From positions 2,976,001-3,040,000 of the forward strand of contig NZ_CP060412.1 in the NCBI RefSeq assembly GCF_014297575.1: a stretch of DNA of 64,000 nt. Reading direction: 5' to 3'. Positions 1 through 8,181 of the stretch are shown piece by piece. The position numbers and the translations under genes were made by a program. The stretch comes from Dyella telluris. Its GTDB lineage: Bacteria; Pseudomonadota; Gammaproteobacteria; Xanthomonadales; Rhodanobacteraceae. The notes beneath the pieces are model-generated. The model was not told the origin of the DNA. It worked only from the letters and a program-made list of their open reading frames with translations, and searched no databases. Within the stretch, counting starts at the first letter, position 1; every line of letters starts with the position of its first letter.

Positions 1-1
1 C

Positions 2-622
2 GCGCTCGGTGACCGCCTGACCCGGGTCGGCAAGCTCGACGATGGCGAGTTCAACTTTGATGAACAGCCGGCCGTCGGCGGCGTGGAAGATGCCACCGAC
101 AGCGGCTATTCGCTGCCGCAGAACCTGGATACCAGCATCAACCAGCTGGCCGATCAGTTCGACAGCCAGCAGGCCCAGCTCCAGGCGCTGCAGAGTCTGC
201 TGCTGGACGCCAAGATCGAATCCAATCTCAAGCCCACCGGGATGCCGGTTGACGGCTATATCTCCTCCTATTTCGGTGGCCGCCCGGACCCGTTCAGTGG
301 TCACAGCGCCTACCACACCGGTCTGGACATCTCGACGCCCAAGGGCACGCCGGTCCACGCCGTGGCCGAAGGCATGGTCACCTATGCGGGCGATCGCACC
401 GGCTACGGTGAGGTCATCGAGATCGACCATGGCAACGGCTACATGACCCGCTACGCCCACAACAGCAAGCTGGAGGTCCGTCCGGGCCAGCGCGTGCACG
501 TGGGCGACGTGGTCTCCGAGGCCGGCTCCACGGGGCGCTCCACCGGCTCGCACGTCCATTTCGAGGTCTGGTACAAGGGCCGCGTGGTCAATCCGCTGGC
601 TTTTGTGAAAAACCACCGCTGA
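2..622 (+). CDS. M23 family metallopeptidase (LytM domain), 5' end outside window
   Basis: The reading frame is open from base 2 and ends at TGA 620-622, so only the C-terminal 206 residues are present. The visible part has a helical, probably coiled-coil stretch with a QQAQLQALQ run, followed by a LytM/peptidase_M23 domain. The zinc motifs are visible as HTGLD and HVHFEVW. Proteins of this family are periplasmic or outer-membrane endopeptidases that cut peptidoglycan cross-links, or inactive activators of amidases. Both metal-ligand motifs are intact here, so an active enzyme is likely. It lies just upstream of secA on the same strand with a 245-bp gap. Confidence 0.9.
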   Translation, partial: ALGDRLTRVGKLDDGEFNFDEQPAVGGVEDATDSGYSLPQNLDTSINQLADQFDSQQAQLQALQSLLLDAKIESNLKPTGMPVDGYISSYFGGRPDPFSGHSAYHTGLDISTPKGTPVHAVAEGMVTYAGDRTGYGEVIEIDHGNGYMTRYAHNSKLEVRPGQRVHVGDVVSEAGSTGRSTGSHVHFEVWYKGRVVNPLAFVKNHR

Positions 623-867
623 GCGGGGCTTCGGGGCGGCTGGCGGCGCCCTTGAAAGCGTTTGGATACGCCGCCACTCCATGATCGGGACGATGATCGG
701 GGGAGTCCGGGGTATGCGCCCCGGCACGGCGCGGAAGTCGCGGCGGCAGTCGAAGACTGCGACGGCGCGGCGTTTGGGATAGCCCGCCGACCCTAGTATC
801 ATCAATCCTTTCGTCCTGCCCGGGTCCGCCGGGGCAGGCGGTTCACGAATCCTGATCCGGAAGATCG

Positions 868-3603
868 ATGCTCAACCGTGCCCTGACGAGCCTTTTCGGT
901 AGCCGCAATGAACGCGTGCTGCGCCAGCTCTCCAAGAATGTCGCGCGCATCAACGCGCTTGAACCCGAATTCGAGAAGCTGAGCGACGACGCGCTGCGCG
1001 CCAAGACCGACGAGTTCAAGCAGCGTGTCGCTGCTGGCGAATCGCTGGACAAGATCCTGCCGGAAGCCTTTGCCGTGGTGCGCGAAGGCGCCAAGCGCGT
1101 GCTGGGCATGCGCCATTACGACGTGCAGATGATCGGCGGCATGGTGCTGCATTCCGGCCGCATCGCCGAAATGCGCACGGGCGAAGGCAAGACCCTGGTC
1201 GGTACGCTGCCGGTGTACCTCAATGCCCTGGAAGACAAGGGCGTGCACGTGGTCACCGTGAACGACTACCTGGCTCGCCGCGACTCGGCGCAGATGGGCA
1301 AGCTGTACAGCTTCCTCGGACTGACCACGGGCGTGGTGTGGCCGGGCATGGACCATGCCGACAAGCATGCCGCCTATGCCGCCGACATTACCTACGGCAC
1401 CAACAACGAATTCGGTTTCGACTACCTGCGCGACAACATGGCGCTCAGCAAGGACCAGCGCTACCAGCGCGGCCTGCACTACGCCATCGTCGACGAAGTC
1501 GACTCCATCCTGATCGACGAAGCGCGCACGCCGCTGATCATTTCCGGCCCGGCGGAAGATTCCCCGCAGCTGTACATCGCGGTGAACAAGATCGTCCCGA
1601 AGATGATCCGCCAGGAGAAGGAAGACGGCAGCGGCGACTACTGGGTCGACGAGAAGCAGAAGCAGGTGCACCTGTCCGAAGAGGGCATGTCGCACGCTGA
1701 CGAACTGCTGCGCCAGGCAGGTGTCATCGACGCAGACAGTGGCCTGTACGACTCCAAGAACCTGGCCGTGGTGCATCACCTCAATGCCGCGCTGCGCGCC
1801 AACGCCATCTACCATCGCGACGTCGACTACATCGTGCGCGACGGCGAAGTGGTGATCGTGGACGAATTCACCGGCCGTACGCTGCCGGGTCGTCGCTGGT
1901 CCGATGGCCTGCACCAGGCGGTGGAAGCGAAGGAAGGCGTGCCGATCCAGCGCGAGAACCAGACGCTGGCCACCGTTACCTTCCAGAACCTCTTCCGCAT
2001 GTACAAGAAGCTGGCCGGCATGACCGGTACGGCTGATACGGAAGCCTACGAATTCCAGCAGATCTATGGCCTGGAAGTGGTGGTGATCCCCACCCACAAG
2101 CCGATGGTCCGCCAGGACAACCCCGACATGGTTTTCCTTGGCCAGCAAGCCAAGTACCGCGCTGTGATCGACGACATCAAGGACTGCAACAAGCGCGGCC
2201 AGCCGGTGCTGGTGGGCACCACGTCCATCGAAGTGTCCGAGCTGCTGTCGGACCTGCTGCGCAAGGACAAGATTCCGCACGAAGTGCTGAACGCCAAGCA
2301 GCACGAGCGCGAAGCGCAGATCGTGGCGCAGGCCGGTGCGCCGGGCTCGGTGACCATCGCCACCAACATGGCTGGTCGCGGTACCGACATCGTGCTGGGC
2401 GGCAGCCTGGAAGCGGCACTCGCCGCGTTGCCGGAAACGGCCACCGACGCTGATCGCGCCAAGGCCAAGGCCGAGTGGAAGAAGCTGCACGAAACCGTGC
2501 TGGCATCGGGTGGCCTGCACATCGTGGGCACCGAGCGCCATGAGTCGCGTCGTATCGACAACCAGCTGCGTGGTCGTTCGGGCCGCCAGGGCGACCCGGG
2601 TTCCTCGCGCTTCTACCTGTCGCTGGAAGACAACCTGCTGCGCATCTTCGCGGGCGACTGGGTCGGTCGCTGGATGCGCATGTTCGGCATGAAGGAAGAG
2701 GACGCGCTGGAAGACCGCATGGTCAGCCGCCAGATCGAAAAGGCGCAGCGCAAGGTCGAACAGCACAACTTCGACATCCGCAAGCACCTGCTCGAATTCG
2801 ACGACGTGGCCAACGATCAGCGCAAGGTGATCTACGCCCAGCGCGACGAGCTGCTGGTGGTGGATGACGTATCCGACACCATTGCCGACATCCGCGACGA
2901 TGTGGTCACCCAGCTGGTGCACCGCTACGTGCCGGCCGACAGCATCGACGAGCAGTGGGATCTTGCTGGACTCGACCGCGAGCTGGAAGGCGAGTTCGGC
3001 CTGTCGCTCAGCCTCAAGGCCTGGGTCGAGCAGCAGCACGAGATCGACGACAAGATGGTGCTCGAGCACGTGCGCGAGGCGGTGGATCAACTGTTCAAGA
3101 CCAAGGAACAGCAGATCGGCACCGAAACCATGCGTCAGCTCGAGAAGCACATCATGCTGAGCGTGGTGGACAACGCGTGGAAGGAACACCTGGCGAGCAT
3201 GGATTACCTGCGCCAGGGTATCTATCTGCGCGGTTACGCGCAGAAGCAGCCGAAGCAGGAGTTCAAGCGCGAGTCGTTCGAACTGTTCTCCAGCATGCTT
3301 GATCGCATCAAGGCCGAAGTGGTGCAGATGCTGGCACGCGTGCGCATTCGCAGCGAGGAAGAAGTCGCCGCGATGGAAGCCGAACAGCAGCGCCTTGCCG
3401 AGCGACTGCAGCGCCAGATGCTCGCCAGCGGTGGCGGTGCACCGGTGGCGGCACTGGGCGCCGATGCCGAGGCGGTGGCCGCCGGCAGCATGGCCGCGCC
3501 GGTGGGTTCACCGGAGCAGGATGGTCCTCGCGTGGGGCGCAATGATCCTTGTCCGTGTGGTTCGGGCAAGAAGTACAAGCATTGCCACGGTCAGTTGACC
3601 TGA
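868..3603 (+). CDS. secA: SecA preprotein translocase ATPase
   Basis: SecA is the ATP-driven motor that pushes unfolded preproteins through SecYEG. The 911-residue length is typical. The Walker A motif TGEGKT is at residues 104-109 and the DEVD Walker B box at 209-212. The second nucleotide-binding fold carries the [10 protein letters not shown] and [13 protein letters not shown] motifs. The extreme C-terminus holds the SecB/lipid-binding zinc motif with C895, C897, C906 and H907. No secM-like leader gene is visible upstream. A weak promoter-like pair (TTGGGA at 774, TAGTAT at 794) has a 14-bp spacer, so I do not call it. A strong terminator follows 11 bases after the stop codon. Confidence 0.99.
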   Translation: MLNRALTSLFGSRNERVLRQLSKNVARINALEPEFEKLSDDALRAKTDEFKQRVAAGESLDKILPEAFAVVREGAKRVLGMRHYDVQMIGGMVLHSGRIAEMRTGEGKTLVGTLPVYLNALEDKGVHVVTVNDYLARRDSAQMGKLYSFLGLTTGVVWPGMDHADKHAAYAADITYGTNNEFGFDYLRDNMALSKDQRYQRGLHYAIVDEVDSILIDEARTPLIISGPAEDSPQLYIAVNKIVPKMIRQEKEDGSGDYWVDEKQKQVHLSEEGMSHADELLRQAGVIDADSGLYDSKNLAVVHHLNAALRANAIYHRDVDYIVRDGEVVIVDEFTGRTLPGRRWSDGLHQAVEAKEGVPIQRENQTLATVTFQNLFRMYKKLAGMTGTADTEAYEFQQIYGLEVVVIPTHKPMVRQDNPDMVFLGQQAKYRAVIDDIKDCNKRGQPVLVGTTSIEVSELLSDLLRKDKIPHEVLNAKQHEREAQIVAQAGAPGSVTIATNMAGRGTDIVLGGSLEAALAALPETATDADRAKAKAEWKKLHETVLASGGLHIVGTERHESRRIDNQLRGRSGRQGDPGSSRFYLSLEDNLLRIFAGDWVGRWMRMFGMKEEDALEDRMVSRQIEKAQRKVEQHNFDIRKHLLEFDDVANDQRKVIYAQRDELLVVDDVSDTIADIRDDVVTQLVHRYVPADSIDEQWDLAGLDRELEGEFGLSLSLKAWVEQQHEIDDKMVLEHVREAVDQLFKTKEQQIGTETMRQLEKHIMLSVVDNAWKEHLASMDYLRQGIYLRGYAQKQPKQEFKRESFELFSSMLDRIKAEVVQMLARVRIRSEEEVAAMEAEQQRLAERLQRQMLASGGGAPVAALGADAEAVAAGSMAAPVGSPEQDGPRVGRNDPCPCGSGKKYKHCHGQLT

Positions 3604-3613
3604 CGGTTAGGAG

Positions 3614-3640
3614 AAACCCCGCTTCGGCGGGGTTTTTTTT
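3614..3640 (+). terminator. Rho-independent terminator of secA
   Basis: A perfect hairpin with arms AAACCCCGC and GCGGGGTTT closes on a stable TTCG tetraloop and runs into a tract of eight T residues. It begins 11 bases after the secA stop codon. Confidence 0.95.
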
Positions 3641-3915
3641 GGGGCGCATTTTGGTGCGTGGCTGGCGGCGAGCGGATGGCCATGGTTGTGCTCCTTCTTG
3701 CCTTCGGGGAGATGGCGAGAGGGGAGAGGGGCAATCTAGCCTCATCGTTTCATCGGCGCCGTCATTCAGGCGCAGGCCGGACAAGCGCGAAGCGCGCCCC
3801 ACGGGACTAGCTTGGCGTCGCGGAACGCCCGGAGGGCGACCCCGTAGGGGCGAGCGCAGCGAGTCATCCAGTGCCTTGGTGGTCGGTTATCGCCCCACCG
3901 CTTCATTCTTTTGAT

Positions 3916-3937
3916 CGTCATTCCTGCGAAGGCAGGA
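3916..3937. repeat. Short palindromic repeat, CGTCATTCCTGC family
   Basis: The 12-mer CGTCATTCCTGC is followed by a GAAG loop and a partial complementary arm GCAGGA. The same 12-mer starts the complete palindrome at 26131-26158, so these are two members of one dispersed family. This copy has lost the distal half of its second arm. Confidence 0.7.
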
Positions 3938-4036
3938 GGCGCCTTTCAACCGCCGAAGGGCGGGTCATCCAGTGACTTTGCTCTGGCCTTCGGTGTGTGG
4001 CGATTCCGCCAGGTTGCCGCTTACGCCGCGGAGGCG

Positions 4037-4108
4037 TTTCGACCTCCTGCCGGAGGCCGAGTCACTTTTCTTTGCTGGCCCAAAGAAAAGTAACCCAAAG
4101 AAATGGCC
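4037..4108 (+). repeat. Intergenic repeat element, copy 1 (two hairpins)
   Basis: The element holds a CCTCC/GGAGG hairpin followed by a perfect 11-bp-arm hairpin, ACTTTTCTTTG (4064-4074) with CAAAGAAAAGT (4081-4091). A clearly homologous copy lies inverted at about 4820-4900, in the same intergenic region. Similarity continues left into the GCTTACGC segment near 4018. Short translated frames across it are artefacts. Confidence 0.75.
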
Positions 4109-4313
4109 TTAAAGGCTGGCAGCATGCCGATGGGATAAGCCCGAACGGCTGAGGAACGTTGCTGCGTGGCAACCTCCGCCTCTACACAACGGGTACAACA
4201 AAGCGCCTCGCAACGCGCCAATGCGCTGAGGACTTAGCGCGGAGCGTCGTGCCGCCGCGCGGCACATCCTTCTGTGCCACTAGGGTGTTCACATTGAACA
4301 TCCCCTGTCGCTC

Positions 4314-4346
4314 GTCCTCTCCCGTTCGGGAGAGGACTGGGGTGAG
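4314..4346 (+). repeat. CTCTCCC-type hairpin repeat
   Basis: GTCCTCTCCCG and CGGGAGAGGAC form a perfect 11-bp stem with a TT loop (4314-4337), followed by TGGGGTGAG. The same layout, a CCCTCTCC/GGAGAGGG hairpin followed by TTGGGGTGAG, is found at 28574-28606 between kdpC and kdpD. Confidence 0.7.
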
Positions 4347-4391
4347 CACTGAGGTCAGAGAGAAACAGACTTCACACGGTGCGAGACACCC

Positions 4392-4476
4392 CTGTAGGAG
4401 CGCACCTTGTGCGCGACCGCAGCGCCATGTCGATACCGCTCCGTCAGGTGGTCGCGCACAGGGTGCGCTCCTACAG
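4392..4476. repeat. REP-like inverted pair (BIME-like)
   Basis: Two 27-base units face each other, 4392-4418 and 4450-4476. They match at 26 of 27 positions when one is inverted. Each unit starts with CTGTAGGAGCGCACC and ends with TGTGCGCGACC, and each can form its own small hairpin. This layout matches the paired REP sequences mobilised by RAYT transposases in related bacteria. No RAYT gene is in the window. Confidence 0.75.
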
Positions 4477-4535
4477 AAAAGCCCGTGCCGGATACGGCGT
4501 CGCGGCGAGCGACTCCACGTGCAGTGCAGTGGCAC

Positions 4536-4560
4536 GAGTCGCGAACAGGGTTCGCTCCCA
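4536..4560 (-). repeat. Single REP-like unit
   Basis: A diverged single copy of the REP-like family, reading GTCGCGAACAGGG then TTCGCTCCCA on the plus strand. It lies 60 bases from the paired units at 4392-4476. The hairpin survives through compensating changes, GCGAAC pairing with GTTCGC. Confidence 0.6.
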
Positions 4561-4706
4561 CCGACAAGGCCAGCCTCCACGCAATACGCCACCGCGTCAT
4601 GCGGCGCGATGTGCAGCGCAGCTGCACGAGCCTTCGGCTCTGGCTCTGGCTTTTGACCTACCCGACCCCTTGAGCGGCGGTGAGGGGCGGACGACAGGCC
4701 CGCAGG

Positions 4707-4762
4707 GGGATCGGCAGGGATGCCGATCCCTTTTCGACAGGACAGGGATGTCCTGTCGAAAA
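4707..4762. repeat. Two adjacent perfect hairpins with identical GGGA loops
   Basis: The first hairpin has 10-bp arms GGGATCGGCA/TGCCGATCCC (4707-4730). The second has 14-bp arms TTTTCGACAGGACA/TGTCCTGTCGAAAA (4731-4762). Both close on a GGGA loop, and there are no bases between them. The TTTT that opens the second hairpin also follows the first, so the first could act as a weak terminator on the plus strand. Confidence 0.75.
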
Positions 4763-4819
4763 GCCCGGCCGACCCTCACGGACTGGCCGGCTCTATCGGC
4801 CAGCGCCGAGATGGGGGTG

Positions 4820-4900
4820 CCTTTCTCTTTGGTTACTTTCTCTTGGGCAAGCAAGAGAAAGTGACCCGGCCTCCGGCAGGAGGTCGGAACGCCCGCTGCG
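4820..4900 (-). repeat. Intergenic repeat element, copy 2, inverted relative to 4037-4108
   Basis: The hairpin ACTTTCTCTTG (4835-4845) with CAAGAGAAAGT (4852-4862) is followed by a CCTCC/GGAGG hairpin and then TAAGC. Read on the minus strand this matches copy 1 in order and spacing. The base changes within the long stem are compensatory (TTTTC to TTCTC with the complementary change opposite), so the structure is conserved more than the sequence. Confidence 0.75.
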
Positions 4901-4955
4901 TAAGCGGCTAGGTCGCGGGAACGCCTGATGCGAGGACCCAACGCAAAGTCACTGG

Positions 4956-4975
4956 ACCCCTGCCTACGCAGGGGT
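4956..4975. repeat. ACCCCTGC palindrome
   Basis: A perfect 8-bp inverted repeat, ACCCCTGC and GCAGGGGT with a CTAC loop, followed by GACG. It resembles the palindromes at 3916 and 26131, which also end in GATGACG or begin with its complement, and is probably a related element. Confidence 0.55.
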
Positions 4976-5059
4976 GACGCCGAAAGAATGAACCAGTACG
5001 GCAAGGTTCGCCCTTCTCCTCCAAAAGGAGCGGGAGACGAAGCCATCGCTGGAAGGGGC

Positions 5060-5908
5060 TCAGTCCCCTCCCGGTACCTTCTTCCGGTACGGCTCCGCAT
5101 CCACCGTCACATACTGGGGCTCTTCCGTATCCAGTCGCAGCGCCGTGAGCTGCCCGCCCCACACGCAACCCGTATCGATCGCATGAACGCCGATACCCGC
5201 GAAACGCCCCAGCGCGGACCAATGACCGCACACGATGCGCGCGCCGCGTTGGCGCATGCCCGGCACTTCGAACCACGGGTACATGCCGGGCTTCTGCGTG
5301 CCGGGGACACCCTTGCTCTCGAAGTCGATGCGCCCCTGCACGTCGCAGTAGCGCATGCGCGTGAGCGTGTTGATCGAGGCGCGCAGGCGTTCGACGCCTT
5401 GCAGGCGGCTGCTCCATGCCGCGGGACGGTTGCCAAACAGGTTCTTCAGCAGGCGTGGATGGCGCGGGCTGCTGAGTTCGCGTTCGATTTCCTGCGCGGA
5501 GCGTTGCGCCTGGCGCAGCGTCCACATGGGGGCCAGGCCAGCGTGCACCATGGTCCAGTTGAGCTGTTCGTCGTGGTGCAGCAGTTTCTGCGAGCGCAGC
5601 CACTCCATCAGCACCGGTGCATCGTCGGCGAACAACACTTCACGCAGCTCGGGGTTCACCTTGGACTGGGCTTCGGGGCGTCGCTGCGCGATGGCCAGCA
5701 GGCTCAGGTCGTGGTTGCCGAGTGTGACGATGGATTGCTCGCGCAGGCTGTGGATCAGGCGCAGCGTCTGCAGGGACTGTCCACCACGATTGACCAGGTC
5801 GCCGCAGAACCACAGGCGATCGGCCGCGGGGTCGAAGCGGATCTTGTCGAGGAGGCGTTGGAGTTCGGGAAGGCAGCCCTGCACATCACCGATTGCGTAC
5901 GTAGCCAT
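5060..5908 (-). CDS. apaH: Bis(5'-nucleosyl)-tetraphosphatase, symmetrical
   Basis: ApaH hydrolyses diadenosine tetraphosphate to two ADP, and removes Np4 caps from RNA 5' ends. The protein has 282 residues, as expected. The phosphoesterase metal motifs are visible: GDVQG at 7-11, GDLVNRG at 36-42 and GNHD at 64-67. It is the last gene of the lptD-surA-pdxA-rsmA-apaG-apaH series. Its ATG shares one base with the apaG stop codon, so the two genes are translationally coupled. Confidence 0.97.
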   Translation of the reverse strand: MATYAIGDVQGCLPELQRLLDKIRFDPAADRLWFCGDLVNRGGQSLQTLRLIHSLREQSIVTLGNHDLSLLAIAQRRPEAQSKVNPELREVLFADDAPVLMEWLRSQKLLHHDEQLNWTMVHAGLAPMWTLRQAQRSAQEIERELSSPRHPRLLKNLFGNRPAAWSSRLQGVERLRASINTLTRMRYCDVQGRIDFESKGVPGTQKPGMYPWFEVPGMRQRGARIVCGHWSALGRFAGIGVHAIDTGCVWGGQLTALRLDTEEPQYVTVDAEPYRKKVPGGD

Positions 5909-6291
5909 CAGTGCAGGGTGCGCGGAATCGAAAGCGTGAACGGCGGGATCAGCGCCTCGAAATGGGTGCCGTCGTCAGCCACCATCTGATAGCTGCCCTG
6001 CATGACGCCCACCGATGTCTCCAGCACGGCGCCGGAGGTGTACTCGTATTCGTCGCCGGGACGGATCCACGGCTGCTCGCCGACGACGCCGTCGCCGTTG
6101 ACCTCTTCGACCTTGCCATTGGAGTCGGTGATGATCCAGTGGCGGGTCAGCAGGCGCGCGGCGACATCGCCTGCGTTGTGCAGTGTGATCGTGTAGGCGA
6201 AAACGTAGCGGTTGTCGCCGGGACGGGATTGGTCGGGGACAAAGCGAGGTTCGACCTGCACGTCGATCGTGTAGGAAGATCGTTCATTCAT
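5908..6291 (-). CDS. apaG: ApaG protein (Co2+/Mg2+ efflux-associated)
   Basis: A 127-residue single-domain protein of the ApaG/DUF525 family with an immunoglobulin-like fold; its exact biochemical role is unsettled. Recognisable segments are YVFAYTITLHN, LLTRHWIITD, VVGEQP and GSYQMV. I chose the start at MNERSSYTI because the family begins there; a longer frame reaches 6363 but adds a poorly conserved stretch. It overlaps apaH by one base and sits 90 bp downstream of rsmA. Confidence 0.96.
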   Translation of the reverse strand: MNERSSYTIDVQVEPRFVPDQSRPGDNRYVFAYTITLHNAGDVAARLLTRHWIITDSNGKVEEVNGDGVVGEQPWIRPGDEYEYTSGAVLETSVGVMQGSYQMVADDGTHFEALIPPFTLSIPRTLH

Positions 6292-6381
6292 GCCCTGATT
6301 GTAAGGGTTGTCGCGCCGCATGGGTGAAGCTTGCGGGCGACTCGCTGAATCGGGGAAGTCCACCGAACGGACCCGCCCGAC

Positions 6382-7167
6382 TCAGGCGGCCGGAACGCGT
6401 GCGAGGCGGACGTAGTCCTGGGGGGAAAGCGTCTCGGCACGGGCCTTGGGGTCCACGTCCGCGCTCATGATGGCCTCGCTGTCCATGACATTCTTGAGCG
6501 CGTTGCCCAGCGTCTTGCGGCGCTGTGCGAAAGCCGCTTTCACGATGGCGTGGATGCGCTCCGGGTCGGCATCGGGCAGTTGGTCGGCGGCGAGCGGCAC
6601 CAGTCGCACCACGGCCGAGTCCACCTTCGGCGGCGGCCGGAAGGCCCCCGGCGGCACGACAAAAAGCGGCTCGACGCGGCAGGCCAGCTGCAGCATCACC
6701 GACAGGCGTCCATAGACCTTGCTGCCGGGCTCGGCGGCCATGCGGTCCACCACTTCCTTCTGCAGCATGAAGCACATGTCCTGGATGGCCTGCGCGTGCT
6801 CCACGCAATGGAACAGGATGGGGCTGGAGATGTAATACGGCAGGTTACCGGCGATGCGCAGGCGTTCCACACCATGGCGATGGGCGAGCGCGGTGAAATC
6901 CACTTTCAGCACGTCGGAGTGGATGATGCTCAGCTCGCCCACGCTGGCGGCGCGCGCTTGCAGACCGGGAATCAGGTCGGTGTCGAGCTCGATGGCGGTG
7001 AGCTTGCCGGCGGCGGCCAGCAGCGGCAGCGTCAGCGCGCCTTCGCCGGGGCCGATCTCCACGACGAAATCGTCCGCGCGCGGCGAGATCGCACTGACGA
7101 TGCGCTCGATATAGCGCTTCTCGTGCAGGAAGTGCTGGCCGAAGCTTTTCTTGGGGCGGGCGTTCAT
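6382..7167 (-). CDS. rsmA: 16S rRNA (A1518/A1519-N6) dimethyltransferase
   Basis: RsmA (KsgA) dimethylates two adjacent adenines in the helix 45 loop of 16S rRNA during late small-subunit assembly. The 261-residue protein begins with the family signature KKSFGQHFL. The SAM-binding motif VEIGPGEG is at 36-43 and the catalytic NLPYYI motif at 108-113. Its ATG overlaps the pdxA stop region by four bases, so expression follows pdxA. Confidence 0.98.
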   Translation of the reverse strand: MNARPKKSFGQHFLHEKRYIERIVSAISPRADDFVVEIGPGEGALTLPLLAAAGKLTAIELDTDLIPGLQARAASVGELSIIHSDVLKVDFTALAHRHGVERLRIAGNLPYYISSPILFHCVEHAQAIQDMCFMLQKEVVDRMAAEPGSKVYGRLSVMLQLACRVEPLFVVPPGAFRPPPKVDSAVVRLVPLAADQLPDADPERIHAIVKAAFAQRRKTLGNALKNVMDSEAIMSADVDPKARAETLSPQDYVRLARVPAA

Positions 7168-8174
7168 GGGTGTCCTTGCGAATGCGTGCGGCGTCGCGCC
7201 ACGAGCTCGAGCGCCATGTTCGCGGCGGCGATCAGGCTGGCGGGGTCACCGCGACCCGTACCGGCAAGGTCAAGCGCGGTGCCGTGGTCGACGGAAGTGC
7301 GGATGAAAGGCAGGCCCAGCGTGAGATTCACCGTGCGGTCGAACGCTTCGCTCTTGAGCACCGGCAGCGCCTGGTCGTGATACATGGCCAGCACCGCGTC
7401 GTAGCGGTCGCGCTGCGATGGCACAAACGCGGTGTCGGCGGGCAGCGGGCCCAGCAGATGCATGCCTTCGGCGCGCAGCGTTTCCAGCGTGGGAATGATG
7501 GTGTCCAGTTCCTCGCGCCCGAGGTGGCCGCCTTCGCCTGCGTGCGGGTTGAGACCAAGCACAGCGACGCGCGGTTCGGGCAAGCCAAACTTCGCCTTCA
7601 GTTCGCGATGGACGATGCGCAGCACGCGCGTGAGTGTGTCGGCGGTAATCGCGGCAGGCACGGCGGCGAGAGGCAGGTGCGTGGTGGCCAGCGTCACACG
7701 CAGTTCGGGGCTCGCCAGCATCATCACCACGTCGGCACGGGCGCGTTCGGCGAAGAATTCGGTGTGGCCGCTGAAGCGGATGCCGGCTTCATTGATCGAC
7801 GACTTCTGCAGCGGCGCCGTGACGATGGCGGCATAGCGGCCTTGCATGCAGCCGTCCGCTGCCTCGGCGAGGGTGGCGAGCACATGCTGGGCATTGGCCG
7901 GGTCGGGCGTGCCGGGTTGTTCGGGCGCACCGAGCGGAACGTGATGCACGCGCAGCTGGCCTGGCGGACGCTGGCTGATGTCGCCGCCGTCATCGTCGAC
8001 GAGTTCGACGGTTAGCCCACAGCGTTCCGCGGCGCGCCGGAGCAGGTTGCGATCGGTGACTGCAACGAAATTGGCCGCCAGCGGAGTGGCGGCCAATCGG
8101 ATTAGCAGCTCGGGACCGATCCCCGCCGGCTCACCTGCGGTGATGGCCAGACGGGGCAGGGTCTGCATGTTCAA
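7164..8174 (-). CDS. pdxA: 4-hydroxythreonine-4-phosphate dehydrogenase
   Basis: PdxA oxidises 4-phosphohydroxy-L-threonine in the DXP-dependent pathway to pyridoxal 5'-phosphate. The 336-residue sequence carries the N-terminal ITAGEPAGIGPEL signature, the SGHTEFFAE segment and the metal-ligand MYHDQALP segment. A C-terminal RTSVDHGTALD motif is also typical. It sits between surA (7 bp upstream) and rsmA (4-bp overlap), the same order as in many gammaproteobacteria. Confidence 0.98.
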   Translation of the reverse strand: MNMQTLPRLAITAGEPAGIGPELLIRLAATPLAANFVAVTDRNLLRRAAERCGLTVELVDDDGGDISQRPPGQLRVHHVPLGAPEQPGTPDPANAQHVLATLAEAADGCMQGRYAAIVTAPLQKSSINEAGIRFSGHTEFFAERARADVVMMLASPELRVTLATTHLPLAAVPAAITADTLTRVLRIVHRELKAKFGLPEPRVAVLGLNPHAGEGGHLGREELDTIIPTLETLRAEGMHLLGPLPADTAFVPSQRDRYDAVLAMYHDQALPVLKSEAFDRTVNLTLGLPFIRTSVDHGTALDLAGTGRGDPASLIAAANMALELVARRRTHSQGHP

Positions 8175-8181
8175 AGCGGCC

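Larger units (their letters stand above)
3641..5059. other. 1.4-kb non-coding region built of repeat elements
   Basis: No open frame here resembles a known protein, and the frames that exist read through palindromes. The region is a mosaic of hairpin repeats, listed separately: a CGTCATTCCTGC-type palindrome, an inverted pair of about 80-bp elements, a CTCTCCC-type hairpin, a REP-like inverted pair plus a single copy, two adjacent hairpins with the same GGGA loop, and a CCCCTGC-type palindrome. It lies between the secA terminator and the 3' end of apaH, where insertions would be harmless. Several of these families recur elsewhere in the window. Confidence 0.8.

Noticed and set aside
623..867. 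A secM-type arrest leader before secA
   Set aside because: No frame with a signal sequence and an arrest motif is visible in the 245-bp gap.
802..3189. Open minus-strand frame of 795 codons opposite secA
   Set aside because: It is the complementary shadow of secA, with low-complexity His/Val/Leu-rich composition and no family match.
3549..5100. Several 60-170-codon frames in the intergenic region after secA
   Set aside because: They run through the hairpin repeats in both directions, encode Arg/Pro-rich text and lack ribosome-binding sites.
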